Position numbers and translations under genes: made by a program
Part shown: in pieces, positions 7,083-16,568 of the stretch
Layout of the letters: each line of letters opens with the position of its first letter
Numbering within the stretch: position 1 is the first letter of the stretch
Notes under the pieces: generated by a model
Told to the model about the DNA's origin: nothing
The model's database searches: none
Seen by the model: only the letters and a program-made list of their open reading frames with translations
Origin: Carnobacterium_B sp045617425
GTDB lineage: Bacteria; Bacillota; Bacilli; Lactobacillales; Carnobacteriaceae
Reading direction: 5' to 3'
DNA: 64,000 bases
Assembly (NCBI RefSeq): GCF_045617425.1
Contig: NZ_JAZLIO010000009.1
Coordinates: 434,001 to 498,000, forward strand

Positions 7083-8852
7083 TTAGAGTTTAAATTCATC
7101 CACCATATCCGCCAAACCTTTTGCCAAATCAGCCAATTGTTCTGAATTTCCAGCAACTTCCTCCATTGAACTAGTGATTTCTTGTGAGGCAGCTGATGTT
7201 TCTTCGATTCCAGCAGCAGACTCTTCTGAAACAGATGCGATCTCTTCGATTGAACTATTCATAAGTTCACTGTTTGCTTGAATACTTTCTAAGTTAGTAG
7301 AAATATCTTTAATACCTTCTACCATTTTAGTAACAGAATTATTGATTTTATTAAAGGTTTCACCAGTCTTTTTAATTTGACTGGTTCCTTCTTCAACCTC
7401 GGTATAGCCTGTTTGTAAAGAATCGATTACTCTCTTAGACTCATTTTGTATTTTCCCAACAAATCCAGTGATATCTGCGATTGAAACGGCTACTTGTTCA
7501 GCTAATTTTCGTACTTCATCCGCCACAACTGCAAATCCTCTTCCATGTTCGCCAGCACGTGCTGCCTCAATAGCTGCATTTAAAGCTAACAAATTGGTTT
7601 GATCAGCAATTTTTTGGATGATGACAACTAAATTATTGATTTCTTTTGTTTGATTATCTAAAGTGGCCATTTTAAATACCGCGTCCAAAACGATTTCATC
7701 GATCTTAGCCATTTGGCGACTCGTATCTTCCATGTACTGTTTGCCTTCATTAGTCATAGATAAAACGCCAATAGAAGAATCTTTGATTTTCTCACCGCTC
7801 TTATTGGTCGTTTGCACTTTTTTAGTAAAGTTATCCATCACAACAGCCAAGTTGCTTGCTGTTGTTGCTTGTGCTTCAGATCCAGTTGCTAATTCTTGCA
7901 TAGTCGTGGCTACTTGTTCAGAACCTGATTTCACTTCATTAGCAGACTGTGTAAGGTCATTGCTGTGATTCGTTAACATTTCAGATGCCATTTTCATGCC
8001 TTCCATCACTTCTTTTTCCATAACTTGCATTTGATTGATCGCTATAGCCAATTGACCAGTTTCATCTTCTGATGTTACTTCTAGAGGTTCAGAAGTTAGA
8101 TCACCATAAGCAATAATATTCATACGTTCCATCACTTTTTTTATTGGTTTAGTAATAGAATTAGAAGTTAATAAAGCAATAGAAATTCCGAATAAAACTA
8201 CTAACAAACTAATGATAACAGTTAAAATTAAAGACTGTTTTCCTAATTGCATTACAGAGTCTGCTTTATCATTGATAGATGCTACTCGTGAAGTTGTAAG
8301 TTTTTCATAATCCTGTATTAGAGCATTAGAATAAGGTTCTACAGAAGAATGAAGATAACTAGTTGCTCCCGTAACATCTCCTTTATCATATCTTCCAAAA
8401 ACATCCGTTATTACTTGGTCTTCCCAATCGCTTGTTTTATTAATAACTTTTTGTACTTCTTCTGATCCAGACAGAGTTAAAAGTTGTTCTTGATACTCTT
8501 TACTTTTTTCCGTATATTGATCAAATAAATTTTTATACATGGTATCGCCAAACAATATGTACCCTCGTGCTGCTGCTATTCTTTGTGAGATGCTTAAACT
8601 CAATTGATCATCAGCAATCAATAACGTTAGTTCTTCATCCACCATTTCTTTTGTATTACTATTTGTATTTATAATATTAACTATTGTTATTGTAGCCATA
8701 ATAATTACCAAACCTATCACCACCACAAACGGCAACAAAATTTTAGCTTTTAAGCTTTTAAAGTCAAGTATTTTCTTGAATTTACTCAAGTCAAGACTTC
8801 TGAAATCTATTTTTTTCATTTTACTCATTTTCTCTTTTATACTATTTTGCAC
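7083..8852 (-). CDS. Methyl-accepting chemotaxis protein (four-helix-bundle sensor type), paralogue
   Basis: Second membrane chemoreceptor of the local pair, 589 residues. It has a longer basic N-terminal cytoplasmic tail (about 35 residues) before TM1 (about 36-57), then a helical extracellular sensor, TM2 near 205-228, HAMP and a signalling domain with the invariant EAARAGEHGRGFAVVADEVR tip. Sensor sequences of the two receptors differ clearly while the signalling domains are almost the same, so they should feed one CheA array with different inputs. A sigma-D type promoter lies 78 bases upstream, placing it in the late motility regulon. Ends in DEFKL with no docking pentapeptide. Confidence 0.93.
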   Translation of the reverse strand: MQNSIKEKMSKMKKIDFRSLDLSKFKKILDFKSLKAKILLPFVVVIGLVIIMATITIVNIINTNSNTKEMVDEELTLLIADDQLSLSISQRIAAARGYILFGDTMYKNLFDQYTEKSKEYQEQLLTLSGSEEVQKVINKTSDWEDQVITDVFGRYDKGDVTGATSYLHSSVEPYSNALIQDYEKLTTSRVASINDKADSVMQLGKQSLILTVIISLLVVLFGISIALLTSNSITKPIKKVMERMNIIAYGDLTSEPLEVTSEDETGQLAIAINQMQVMEKEVMEGMKMASEMLTNHSNDLTQSANEVKSGSEQVATTMQELATGSEAQATTASNLAVVMDNFTKKVQTTNKSGEKIKDSSIGVLSMTNEGKQYMEDTSRQMAKIDEIVLDAVFKMATLDNQTKEINNLVVIIQKIADQTNLLALNAAIEAARAGEHGRGFAVVADEVRKLAEQVAVSIADITGFVGKIQNESKRVIDSLQTGYTEVEEGTSQIKKTGETFNKINNSVTKMVEGIKDISTNLESIQANSELMNSSIEEIASVSEESAAGIEETSAASQEITSSMEEVAGNSEQLADLAKGLADMVDEFKL

Positions 8853-8929
8853 TTGGTCATACGTCCTCTCATTGTTAAAATTTCCCCTATTCTTGAAAAA
8901 TCCTTTTACGTATTTCTTTATCTTTTACT

Positions 8930-8955
8930 ATATCGGTATTTTCCAAGAATACTTA
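8930..8955 (-). promoter_or_regulatory. Sigma-D promoter for the second receptor gene
   Basis: On the - strand TAAG (8955-8952), a 14-base spacer and ACCGATAT (8937-8930) match the sigma-D/FliA pattern TAAA-N15-GCCGATAT. Confidence 0.8.
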
Positions 8956-8989
8956 ACGAATAATATAGTTTCTTTTCAATTAATTTTCA

Positions 8990-9027
8990 AAAAAAAAAAA
9001 GATGCCTTTAGCATCTTTTTTTTTTTT
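8990..9027. terminator. Bidirectional terminator after the FtsE-like gene
   Basis: Long A-run, GATGC-ctttа-type loop, GCATC, long T-run (stem extends through the A/T tracts). It closes the long flagellar transcript 33 bases past the FtsE-like stop and insulates the receptor pair. Confidence 0.8.
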
Positions 9028-9059
9028 GAACCTCTCTCTTATTAAACTACCTTGTTACT

Positions 9060-9776
9060 TTAAACAGCCACATATTCGCCTAATGAACTATCATATTGGA
9101 TTACGTCTTCATCTTTCTTTTCATCCCAAACGATTTTTCCTTCTTCAATCTCTATTACGCGATTACGGAATTTATCTACTATTCTGCGATTATGTGTAAC
9201 CATTAAAATCGTTGTTCCTTTTTGATTGATTCGGTAAAATAAACGCATAATCTCTAAAGCAGTTTTAGGATCTAAATTGCCTGTTGGTTCATCTGCAATA
9301 ATTAATTTGGGCGAATTGACGATTGCTCGTGCAATCGATACTCGCTGTTGTTCTCCACCAGAGAGTTCTGTTGGTTTATCATTCGCCTTATCTGCTAGTT
9401 CAACATAACGTAATGCCTGCATCACTAATGGTTCAATTTCATCCGGTTCAGTTCCAATGACTTCCAATGCATAGGCGATATTTTCAAAAACGGTGCGATC
9501 TAACAATAATTTAAAATCTTGAAAAACAACACCAATCTGTCGTCTAAGTTTAGCAATATCTTTTTCTTTGATTTTAGATAATAGTTGTCCACAGACTTCT
9601 ATTTGACCTTTAGTCGCTTTTTCTTCTCTATACAATAATTTTGCTAATGTTGATTTTCCAGAGCCGCTTGCTCCTACCATGTAAACAAATTCTCCATCTT
9701 CAATGGTAAGATTAACTCCTCTAAGAGCTTTTACACCTTTAGAGTAATTTTTTACGACATTTTTCATTCTAATCAT
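9060..9776 (-). CDS. FtsE-like ABC ATPase without an FtsX partner
   Basis: ABC ATPase of the FtsE branch: 238 residues with Walker A GASGSGKST (35-43), the family-specific LLYREEK segment, Q-loop VFQDFKLL (Gln86), signature LSGGEQQ (138-144), Walker B LIIADEPTGNLDP and switch His195. In the known system FtsE works with the membrane protein FtsX to regulate cell-wall hydrolases at the septum. No FtsX-like gene lies beside it; it is 114 bases downstream of the last rod/hook gene in the same direction, and the next item is a terminator. The C-terminal tail (KKDEDVIQYDSSLGEYVAV) goes beyond the core fold. It may be a second copy acting in flagellum-related wall remodelling, or may pair with a distant FtsX. 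The ATPase family is clear; the role is inference. Confidence 0.85.
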   Translation of the reverse strand: MIRMKNVVKNYSKGVKALRGVNLTIEDGEFVYMVGASGSGKSTLAKLLYREEKATKGQIEVCGQLLSKIKEKDIAKLRRQIGVVFQDFKLLLDRTVFENIAYALEVIGTEPDEIEPLVMQALRYVELADKANDKPTELSGGEQQRVSIARAIVNSPKLIIADEPTGNLDPKTALEIMRLFYRINQKGTTILMVTHNRRIVDKFRNRVIEIEEGKIVWDEKKDEDVIQYDSSLGEYVAV

Positions 9777-9890
9777 GTTTTATCACCTGATTTACCTCAA
9801 ATTCTTCCCTGACGTCATTATCAATGCGTCAAACCAAATCCGATAGTGCATGTGCCAAAGTTATCATCTCAGACTGTTGTTTCACCAAGT

Positions 9891-10652
9891 CTATTGTTTA
9901 AACTGGTTGATCACAGAAGCCATTTCATCTGTTCCCTGAGCGACTTTAAGATTTAAGGAGTACGAACGCTGTGCCAACATCATTTCAGTAATAGAAGAGG
10001 CTAAGTCAACATTTGATGCTTCTAAATAATTTTGTTGAATGGAACCTTCACCTGTCCCAAAAGCACCATTGTAACTGTATTTGTTCTCTCCAATAGGTTC
10101 CAGTTCATTTGTTTGAGTTGGGTAGAATAACGGAATGGTTCCTACTAATGTACTTCCATTCTCTGAATGAATCGTTACTTCGCCGTTTACAGCAATGGAG
10201 ACGTCACCCTCAGGCCATTGATTTTTCGGAATAACCGTCTGTATTTCCAAAGTATCACCATTACCATTTGTGATTGATTTATCTCCGTTTACTTGAAAAG
10301 CTCCATCACGTGTCAAATATCGTTCACCATTTTCTCCAATAACTCCAAAGAAACCTTCACCAGCAATCGCTAAGTGATAATCATTCGAATCAGAAATCAG
10401 AGATCCTTGGGCAAAATTCGTAGACGTTACACCACTTTTTGATCCTCTATTGATTCCAGCATTTTGAACCGTATCCGATAGGTAATCTGCTTCACCATTC
10501 ATATCATTCAACAGCAACTCATTAAAACTGATGTTTTTAGATTTGTATCCAGTGGTATTAATATTTGCAATGTCATTTGATACAGCATCCATTTGATTTT
10601 GGATTGCATTCATGCCGCTTTTACTGATGCTTAAAGGTATACTCAATTTCAT
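9891..10652 (-). CDS. FlgG/FlgF-family distal rod or hook-basal body protein
   Basis: Axial protein of the flagellar rod. At 253 residues it has the N-terminal rod signature NDIANINTTGYKS, the central FlgE/F/G core with GEGFFGVIGENGERYLTRDG, and the C-terminal heptad-rich EASNVDLASSITEMMLAQRSYS. It is exported by the type III apparatus encoded upstream. It lies 6 bases from the preceding paralogue and, like Bacillus flhO/flhP, the pair sits apart from flgE. Which copy is the proximal and which the distal rod component cannot be decided by eye. Confidence 0.87.
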   Translation of the reverse strand: MKLSIPLSISKSGMNAIQNQMDAVSNDIANINTTGYKSKNISFNELLLNDMNGEADYLSDTVQNAGINRGSKSGVTSTNFAQGSLISDSNDYHLAIAGEGFFGVIGENGERYLTRDGAFQVNGDKSITNGNGDTLEIQTVIPKNQWPEGDVSIAVNGEVTIHSENGSTLVGTIPLFYPTQTNELEPIGENKYSYNGAFGTGEGSIQQNYLEASNVDLASSITEMMLAQRSYSLNLKVAQGTDEMASVINQFKQ

Positions 10653-10658
10653 TTCCTC

Positions 10659-11417
10659 CTAGACTTTCCCAACTTCATTTACCGCTTTTCTTAACGTTTC
10701 ATCCGCAGCACTGAGGGCTTTTTGATTGGCTTCAAATTCTCTTGAAACTTGCATTAAGTTCGTGATTTCATCGACTGTTTGTACATTAGATGTTTCTAGA
10801 TAATTCTGTTGCATAACTGTTTCATCCATTTGTACCGTTCCACCTTGTCCAGTGAACATTGTGTCTCCAGCTCTGGTTAATCCAGCTGTATTCTCAAATT
10901 CAGTGACCATCAAACTCATTCCGGTTCCTGAGATATTGCCTCTGTTGTCAATTGAAAACTCTGTTCCATTAACTTGAATTGGAGCAGACTGTCCACCTGC
11001 CGTTGTTCCAAGAACACGGTAGCCCTCTTGAGTGACTAGTTCTCCAGTATCATTAACAGCAAAGTTTCCGTTACGTGTATAGTAATTTCCACCATTTGGC
11101 GCTTCTACTGTAAAAAAGCCGTCTCCTTGAATCGCTATGTCGGTTGGAGAAGCCGTAGCTTTTAAACCACCTTGACTAAAATTTTGAGCGATTTCATCAA
11201 TCTGATTGCCAAAGGTAAATCCGCCGATATCTTGCTGTTGATTTAAGAACGGGCCATCTAAATGGTTGGACATCATTTCTGATGCGCGTGTACTTTGAAT
11301 GATTTCTTGCGATTTGTAACCGGAGGTATTGATGTTGGCTACATTTGCACTAATATTTTCTTGTTTCTTTTGCAAAATATTAAAATTATTATTGAGTGTG
11401 GTTAAACTTCTAATCAT
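10659..11417 (-). CDS. FlgG/FlgF-family rod protein (first of tandem pair)
   Basis: 252 residues with the rod N-terminus ENISANVANINTSGYKSQE, the core segment IQGDGFFTVEAPNGGNYYTRNG, and the C-terminus NYLETSNVQTVDEITNLMQVSREFE, which resembles FlgG and Bacillus FlhO. It starts inside the end of the sigma factor gene (8-base overlap), so it is translationally linked to it and part of the long flgB operon. Probably a rod subunit between MS-ring and hook. Confidence 0.87.
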   Translation of the reverse strand: MIRSLTTLNNNFNILQKKQENISANVANINTSGYKSQEIIQSTRASEMMSNHLDGPFLNQQQDIGGFTFGNQIDEIAQNFSQGGLKATASPTDIAIQGDGFFTVEAPNGGNYYTRNGNFAVNDTGELVTQEGYRVLGTTAGGQSAPIQVNGTEFSIDNRGNISGTGMSLMVTEFENTAGLTRAGDTMFTGQGGTVQMDETVMQQNYLETSNVQTVDEITNLMQVSREFEANQKALSAADETLRKAVNEVGKV

Positions 11418-12126
11418 CGTATTCTCTCCTCATCGATTCTTTTAATTTCAAAATCATTTTGCCGTGTATTTGTGAAACCCTAGGAACCGAAATATCAAAG
11501 ATATACGCAATTTCTTTCAGTGACAACTCTTCAACATAATACAAGTTTAAAATGGTTTGTTCTCTCTTATCCAATTTGCTGACATTCTTTGTTAGCAGCT
11601 GCTGACGTTCTTTGTCGAGTAAGGTATCTTCAGAGCCCGTCTCATGCTTATCTTCTAAGAAATCAATCAACTCAGTGGAATTTCCGTCATCACTAAACAT
11701 CACTTTTTCTAGTGATACAGATGCAAGATTATGTACTGTTTCGTGAATTTTTGTTAAAGCCTTTTCATCGATCTTTAATTCTTCGCAAATTTCTTTTTCA
11801 GTAGGTGTACGCATGAGTGTTGCTTCCAGCTTTTCTTTCGCACGGTAATAGTCGTTCAACTTTCCCATTCTGGTTCGAGATACAGGAGCCGTTTTTCTGA
11901 TTTCATCAATGATCGAGCCTTTTATTCTAATATACGCATATCCCTCAAAAGGAACTTTTTTCGATTTATCGAATTTTTCCAGTGCATCCATCAGACCAAT
12001 AACCCCAATATTATATAAATCGTCTCGGTCATATTCACTTCGCTTAACATCAATTCGATTAACAATTTTTTCTACTAGGGGAAGGTATTTAATGATTTCC
12101 TTTTCCCTATCATTTTCATAATACAT
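11410..12126 (-). CDS. fliA: Flagellar sigma factor (FliA/SigD family)
   Basis: RNA polymerase sigma factor for late motility genes. Its 238 residues hold region 2 (YLPLVEKIVNRI...DDLYNIGVIGLMDALEKFD...FEGYAYIRIKGSIIDEIRK), region 3 (about 95-135) and region 4 (KLDKREQTILNLYYVEELSLKEIAYIFDISVPRVSQIHGK). The domain order fits the FliA/SigD/WhiG group. It is near the end of the basal-body operon, the same position as sigD in Bacillus. Its likely targets in this window are the CCGATAT promoters before flagellin, flgM, receptor and che genes, and its antagonist FlgM is encoded at 37.7-38.0 kb. Confidence 0.95.
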   Translation of the reverse strand: MYYENDREKEIIKYLPLVEKIVNRIDVKRSEYDRDDLYNIGVIGLMDALEKFDKSKKVPFEGYAYIRIKGSIIDEIRKTAPVSRTRMGKLNDYYRAKEKLEATLMRTPTEKEICEELKIDEKALTKIHETVHNLASVSLEKVMFSDDGNSTELIDFLEDKHETGSEDTLLDKERQQLLTKNVSKLDKREQTILNLYYVEELSLKEIAYIFDISVPRVSQIHGKMILKLKESMRREYDD

Positions 12127-12223
12127 TTATACCCCTCCACCTTAGAAAACGGAATGAGTTGGAACGAAAACAATCTATCTCATTCTCGTTCTTCCTTCAC
12201 TCTGCTTACCTCTCTATTTGCAT

Positions 12224-14305
12224 TTATCCTTCGATCATGCCAACTGTTTCAATCGGAATGTCATTTGGTACCTCGTTTAATGATACAACTGTTAAATCAG
12301 GAAAATTATATGAAATCAGATTTTTCATAGCTGGCCTTACTTTTGGTGAAGCCAATAAAACATGTGGTATCCCTCTAGCTGATAATTGGTTATGAATGGA
12401 TGTGATACTATCAAAAATCCTTGTAACCGTTTCTGGTTGCAAGATTGGAATGGAACCAGCAGAAGACTTTTGAATGCTTCGTGTGATCAATTCTTCTGTA
12501 TCAGGCATTATGGTAACTACTTGAAGAACATTTTGTTCATCTAAGTAAGGTTTGACCACTGTCCGTTTCAGGGCTTGACGTACATATTCAGTCAGCATTT
12601 CAATGTCTTTGGTCGTGTTTCCATAATCCGCTAAAGTTTCTAATATAGTGACTAGGTCATTGATTGGAATGCTTTCTTTCAATAAGTTTTGCAAGACTTT
12701 TTGAACTTCACCTAAACGAAGAATGTCGGGGATCAGTTCATCAATGACTACGCCATACTTATCTTTGATTCCTTCGAGCAATTGTTTTACTTCTTGTCTG
12801 CCTAATAGTTCATAACTAGACTTGAAAATGGTCTCTTTCAAATGAGTCACTAAAACCGTTATCGGATCTACAACTGTATACCCTCGTAAGTCAGCTGTTT
12901 CGCGGTCGCCTTCATTTACCCACATAGCGTCCAAACCAAAAGCGGGTTCTTTAGTTGGAATGCCATCAAAGTCAAACTCTGTTTCACCAGGATCTACGAT
13001 CATGTATTTATCTAAGTACAATTCTCCACGAGCTACGACATTTCCTTTGATTTTGATAACATAATCATTGGCTTTCAGTTGCAAATTATCTCTGATTCGA
13101 ATGGGACTCAATAAGATGCCTAATTCATGAGCACTTTGTTTACGAATGGTTGTAATATGACTCATCAAGTTATTGTCTTGATTTTCATCCGCAATGGGAA
13201 TCAAGCCGTAACCAATTTCAATCGAAATCGGATCCACTTGAAAGGAAGCTACTGATTCATCCGGACTCTTTTCTTGGCTCGTACGTTGTGCTGCTTTCGC
13301 TCGGATCTCTTTGGCTTGTTGATTTGATTTCTGTGATTTTTCATTTTCCATCAATAAGTATCCAGCTACTCCAGCTACTAATCCCAATACTAAAAATGGG
13401 ATAGTTGGAAAACCTGGCATAATCGCGAATAAAAGTAATATAGAGGATAGCATCATCATTACTTTTGGTGAATGGAATAATTCTTCTCCAATGGAACTAC
13501 CAAAACCTTTGATGCTTCCAGAACGAGTCACTAAGATTCCGGATGCTACTGAAATCAATAGTGAAGGAATCTGGCTGACCAGTCCATCCCCAATGGTCAA
13601 TTGACCAAAGGTAGTCAAAGCTTCCATAATCTCCATATCATTTTGTAAGGAATGAATAGCTATTCCGCCAATTAGGTTAATGACGGTGATGATCAACCCA
13701 GCGATAGCATCCCCTTTTACGAATTTACTCGCTCCATCCATTGCTCCGAAAAACTGTGTTTCTCTTTCAAGGTCTGAACGTCTTTTTTTAGCTGTATCTT
13801 CATTGATCAGTCCAGAGTTCAAATCTGCATCAATCGCCATTTGTTTACCTGGCATTGCATCTAAAGTAAATCGTGCAGAAACTTCAGAAACACGACTTGC
13901 TCCGTTGGTGACAACCATCATTTGGATAATAACGATAATAATAAAGATTACCGCTCCAACAATGAAATTACTTCCTGTTACAACGTTAGCAAAGGTTTCA
14001 ATTACGGCTCCTGCTTCTCCTTCAGTTAAAATTAGCCTTGTAGAAGAGATGTTCAATGCTAAACGAAACATGGTTGTAATCAATAATAGTGTCGGAAAAG
14101 TTGAGAATTCTAACACATTTTTTGTGAACAGAGTCAGCAGTAGTATCGTAATCGACAATGCTATATTGATGATCAGCATAAAATCGAGTAATCCAGCTGG
14201 TAATGGAATAATAATCATTCCTAAAATCATCATTACAAAAAATGCAACAATAACATCCATTGAACTGGTTAGTTTTTCAATTTTTCCCCAAAAAGCAGTA
14301 GACAT
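12224..14305 (-). CDS. flhA: Flagellar type III export gate protein FlhA
   Basis: Inner-membrane export gate subunit. It has 693 residues: eight predicted membrane segments in the first 320 residues, the FHIPEP-family signature MPGKQMAIDADLNSGLIN in the cytoplasmic loop (about 150-170), and a large soluble C-terminal domain (about 340-693) that docks chaperone-substrate complexes and forms a nonameric ring. It lies between flhB (upstream) and fliA (97 bases downstream). In Bacillus flhF and flhG follow flhA; here they are missing. Confidence 0.97.
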   Translation of the reverse strand: MSTAFWGKIEKLTSSMDVIVAFFVMMILGMIIIPLPAGLLDFMLIINIALSITILLLTLFTKNVLEFSTFPTLLLITTMFRLALNISSTRLILTEGEAGAVIETFANVVTGSNFIVGAVIFIIIVIIQMMVVTNGASRVSEVSARFTLDAMPGKQMAIDADLNSGLINEDTAKKRRSDLERETQFFGAMDGASKFVKGDAIAGLIITVINLIGGIAIHSLQNDMEIMEALTTFGQLTIGDGLVSQIPSLLISVASGILVTRSGSIKGFGSSIGEELFHSPKVMMMLSSILLLFAIMPGFPTIPFLVLGLVAGVAGYLLMENEKSQKSNQQAKEIRAKAAQRTSQEKSPDESVASFQVDPISIEIGYGLIPIADENQDNNLMSHITTIRKQSAHELGILLSPIRIRDNLQLKANDYVIKIKGNVVARGELYLDKYMIVDPGETEFDFDGIPTKEPAFGLDAMWVNEGDRETADLRGYTVVDPITVLVTHLKETIFKSSYELLGRQEVKQLLEGIKDKYGVVIDELIPDILRLGEVQKVLQNLLKESIPINDLVTILETLADYGNTTKDIEMLTEYVRQALKRTVVKPYLDEQNVLQVVTIMPDTEELITRSIQKSSAGSIPILQPETVTRIFDSITSIHNQLSARGIPHVLLASPKVRPAMKNLISYNFPDLTVVSLNEVPNDIPIETVGMIEG

Positions 14306-14333
14306 GTTTTTGAACTCCTTATCTTAAAAAGCA

Positions 14334-15401
14334 TTAAATCTTGTGTTTGTTTAGTTCTTCCATTTGATAAACCAGTGCTAATATTTCAGCAATGGCTTGG
14401 TAAAGATCAACGGGAACTGGCTGTCCAATCTCAACCGTTTTATACATCGCTCTAGCGACTGGTTTATTTTCAATAATCGGAATATCAAAATCCTTAGCCC
14501 GTTCTCTAATTTTGGCAGCTTGATAATCTGCTCCTTTAGCCACAATAATTGGTACTTCATCTTTCCCTTTTTCATACCGAATGGCAATAGCTAAATGTGT
14601 TGGATTCGTTATAATAGCTGTTGCAGTTTCCACATCTTGCAATGCTCCTTTTGACAACTGACGGTATCGTTGTCTCCTTTGAGATTTAATTTGTGGATCA
14701 CCTTCAGATTCCTTGTATTCATCTTTCAACTCTTGTTTAGACATTTTTAAATTTTTCCGGTAATCATAAACTTGATAGATATAATCAATCAAACCTAATA
14801 GAAGCAGCAGTACACCTAATTGGGTTCCCAATTCCAATACAAGATCGGACATTAAGAAAAACAACTTTTCCGTTCCCACATTGCTTGAATTAAGAATCAA
14901 ATAGATGGAGGTTTCAAGCGTTTTATACGCCATCCAAAAAACGAGAGCCAATTTAGCAACGTTTTTTATCATCGTAAACAATGTTTTTTTACTGAACATG
15001 TTCTTAAACCCACTAATAGGATTTATTTTGCTTAACTTAAATTTAATAGGCTCTGCAGAAAACAAAAATCCAGTCTGGGCAATACTTGATACAAATGCTG
15101 CTACAAAGGCAATTGCTAGAAATGGTCCAGCTAAAACTAAAACAAAAATGATTGATTTCATCCCAATATTTGCTAGATTATTTTCTAATCCATTTACGGT
15201 AAATCCTGCCGATAAGTAATTCTGTAAATAAAGTAAACTGTATTTCAATATGTAATTTCCTAAAAAAGTAGCTGCAAAAATGAAAACGATAAATGTAACA
15301 GCGGAAGTTAAATCTGGACTTTTGGGAATCTCACCTTTTTTTCTAGTGTCCCTTAGTTTCTTTGGACTGGCTTTTTCGGTTTTTCCATCTTTTTCCGCCA
15401 T
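14334..15401 (-). CDS. flhB: Flagellar export switch protein FlhB
   Basis: Membrane component of the type III export gate that changes substrate specificity from rod/hook to filament. It is 355 residues, with four membrane helices (about 33-52, 85-108, 145-170, 185-208) and a cytoplasmic domain holding the self-cleaving NPTH motif at residues 266-269. FliK, encoded further upstream in the operon, is the usual partner that triggers the switch. Flanked by fliR and flhA in the standard order. The N-terminal AEKDGKTEKASPKKLRDTRKKG segment is typical. Confidence 0.96.
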   Translation of the reverse strand: MAEKDGKTEKASPKKLRDTRKKGEIPKSPDLTSAVTFIVFIFAATFLGNYILKYSLLYLQNYLSAGFTVNGLENNLANIGMKSIIFVLVLAGPFLAIAFVAAFVSSIAQTGFLFSAEPIKFKLSKINPISGFKNMFSKKTLFTMIKNVAKLALVFWMAYKTLETSIYLILNSSNVGTEKLFFLMSDLVLELGTQLGVLLLLLGLIDYIYQVYDYRKNLKMSKQELKDEYKESEGDPQIKSQRRQRYRQLSKGALQDVETATAIITNPTHLAIAIRYEKGKDEVPIIVAKGADYQAAKIRERAKDFDIPIIENKPVARAMYKTVEIGQPVPVDLYQAIAEILALVYQMEELNKHKI

Positions 15402-15531
15402 TTGTTCTCACCTCACATTTTTCAGGTTCTATCATTTTTAATATTGGTTGATTAGTTCAGTTGATTACCCAAAATTTCTTCTGGAATGAAACGATTTGCT
15501 TGGGAAAAGTCATGGAACCACAACACTTTTT

Positions 15532-16284
15532 TTACAACGACTGAACAAATTCATTCATGTACTTCACCATTAATGGTAACGTTGTGCGAATATTTTCAAA
15601 TAGCGTTGGCAGTAAAATCAGCATGATCACAAAACTTGCCACGATTTTTAAAGGCATCCCTAAAATCAAAACGTTGATTTGAGGGACCGAACGTGAAATC
15701 AATCCTAAGATAACTTCCGTCAATAAAGCGACAATTACCATTGGTGCAGACAAGTTAAATGCCAGTTCAAAAATGATTCCTAATAACTTCATCATTCCTT
15801 CAACACCAAAATCGCCTATGTTTGTACTAGAAATCGGCATCGTTTGAAACGATTGAACCAAGCTTTTAATGACGATATGATGTAAATTAGTCAAATAAAA
15901 TACGCACATAGACAACCAGTAATAAATTTTCCCATAGTAAGAAACATTTATTCCCATACTTGGATCGTACACGGCTCCCATTGAAAAACCCACTTGGAAA
16001 TCCACAAAATTCCCTGCAATTTCAACTGCAGAAAAGAAGAGTTTTGTAATAAATCCAATGGCTATCCCGAGAAGGAGTTCTTTTAAAATCAGTATAGCGA
16101 AAAAAAATGTTCCAGCTTCTTGTTCCATCACGGGTACTGCTGAATAAGTTGCAAGCGTGATGCCCATTGATAAGGCAATTTTAGCCACACTTGGCAGACC
16201 TTTAATAGAAAATCCTGGACTTAGCACAATAAAAGAAGTTATTCGTATAAATATTAAGATAATCGTTTGTAATTGTATTGTCAT
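15532..16284 (-). CDS. fliR: Flagellar export protein FliR
   Basis: Integral membrane subunit of the export gate, 250 residues with about six hydrophobic segments. It includes the family segment GFITKLFFSAVEIAGNFVDFQ (about 78-98) and the C-terminal LGLISRSVPQINVLILGMPLK stretch typical of FliR. It follows fliQ by 10 bases; a 130-base gap before flhB contains no clear signal. Confidence 0.93.
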   Translation of the reverse strand: MTIQLQTIILIFIRITSFIVLSPGFSIKGLPSVAKIALSMGITLATYSAVPVMEQEAGTFFFAILILKELLLGIAIGFITKLFFSAVEIAGNFVDFQVGFSMGAVYDPSMGINVSYYGKIYYWLSMCVFYLTNLHHIVIKSLVQSFQTMPISSTNIGDFGVEGMMKLLGIIFELAFNLSAPMVIVALLTEVILGLISRSVPQINVLILGMPLKIVASFVIMLILLPTLFENIRTTLPLMVKYMNEFVQSL

Positions 16285-16294
16285 GATTACCCTC

Positions 16295-16558
16295 TCAAAG
16301 TTCCGCGATCATTTCAAAAATCTTCTGCGTAAATCCGACTAGACTGTTTAGCATAAAATTCCCAAAAACGATCAACGAGACGATCACAGCTAAGATTTTA
16401 GGCACAAAACTTAATGTCTGTTCCTGAAGTTGTGTTGTTGCTTGTATGATACTAATGATCAACCCTATGACTAGTGCAATGATCAATGTCGGACCAGCTA
16501 CGGTGATCATAATCATAAAGGCTTCTCTTATAATGTCTAAAACTTTTACTGTTGTCAT
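16295..16558 (-). CDS. fliQ: Flagellar export protein FliQ
   Basis: Small export gate subunit of 87 residues with two membrane helices (about 16-38 and 52-76) and the conserved IIQATTQLQEQTLSFVPK loop between them. Standard position between fliP and fliR, 10-base spacing on each side. Confidence 0.95.
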   Translation of the reverse strand: MTTVKVLDIIREAFMIMITVAGPTLIIALVIGLIISIIQATTQLQEQTLSFVPKILAVIVSLIVFGNFMLNSLVGFTQKIFEMIAEL

Positions 16559-16568
16559 TTTTACACCT

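Noticed and set aside
13680..14327. Long open frame antisense to flhA
   Set aside because: It is the mirror of the strongly conserved flhA frame, has no ribosome site and no recognisable family; the same is true of the other + strand frames across the motility island.
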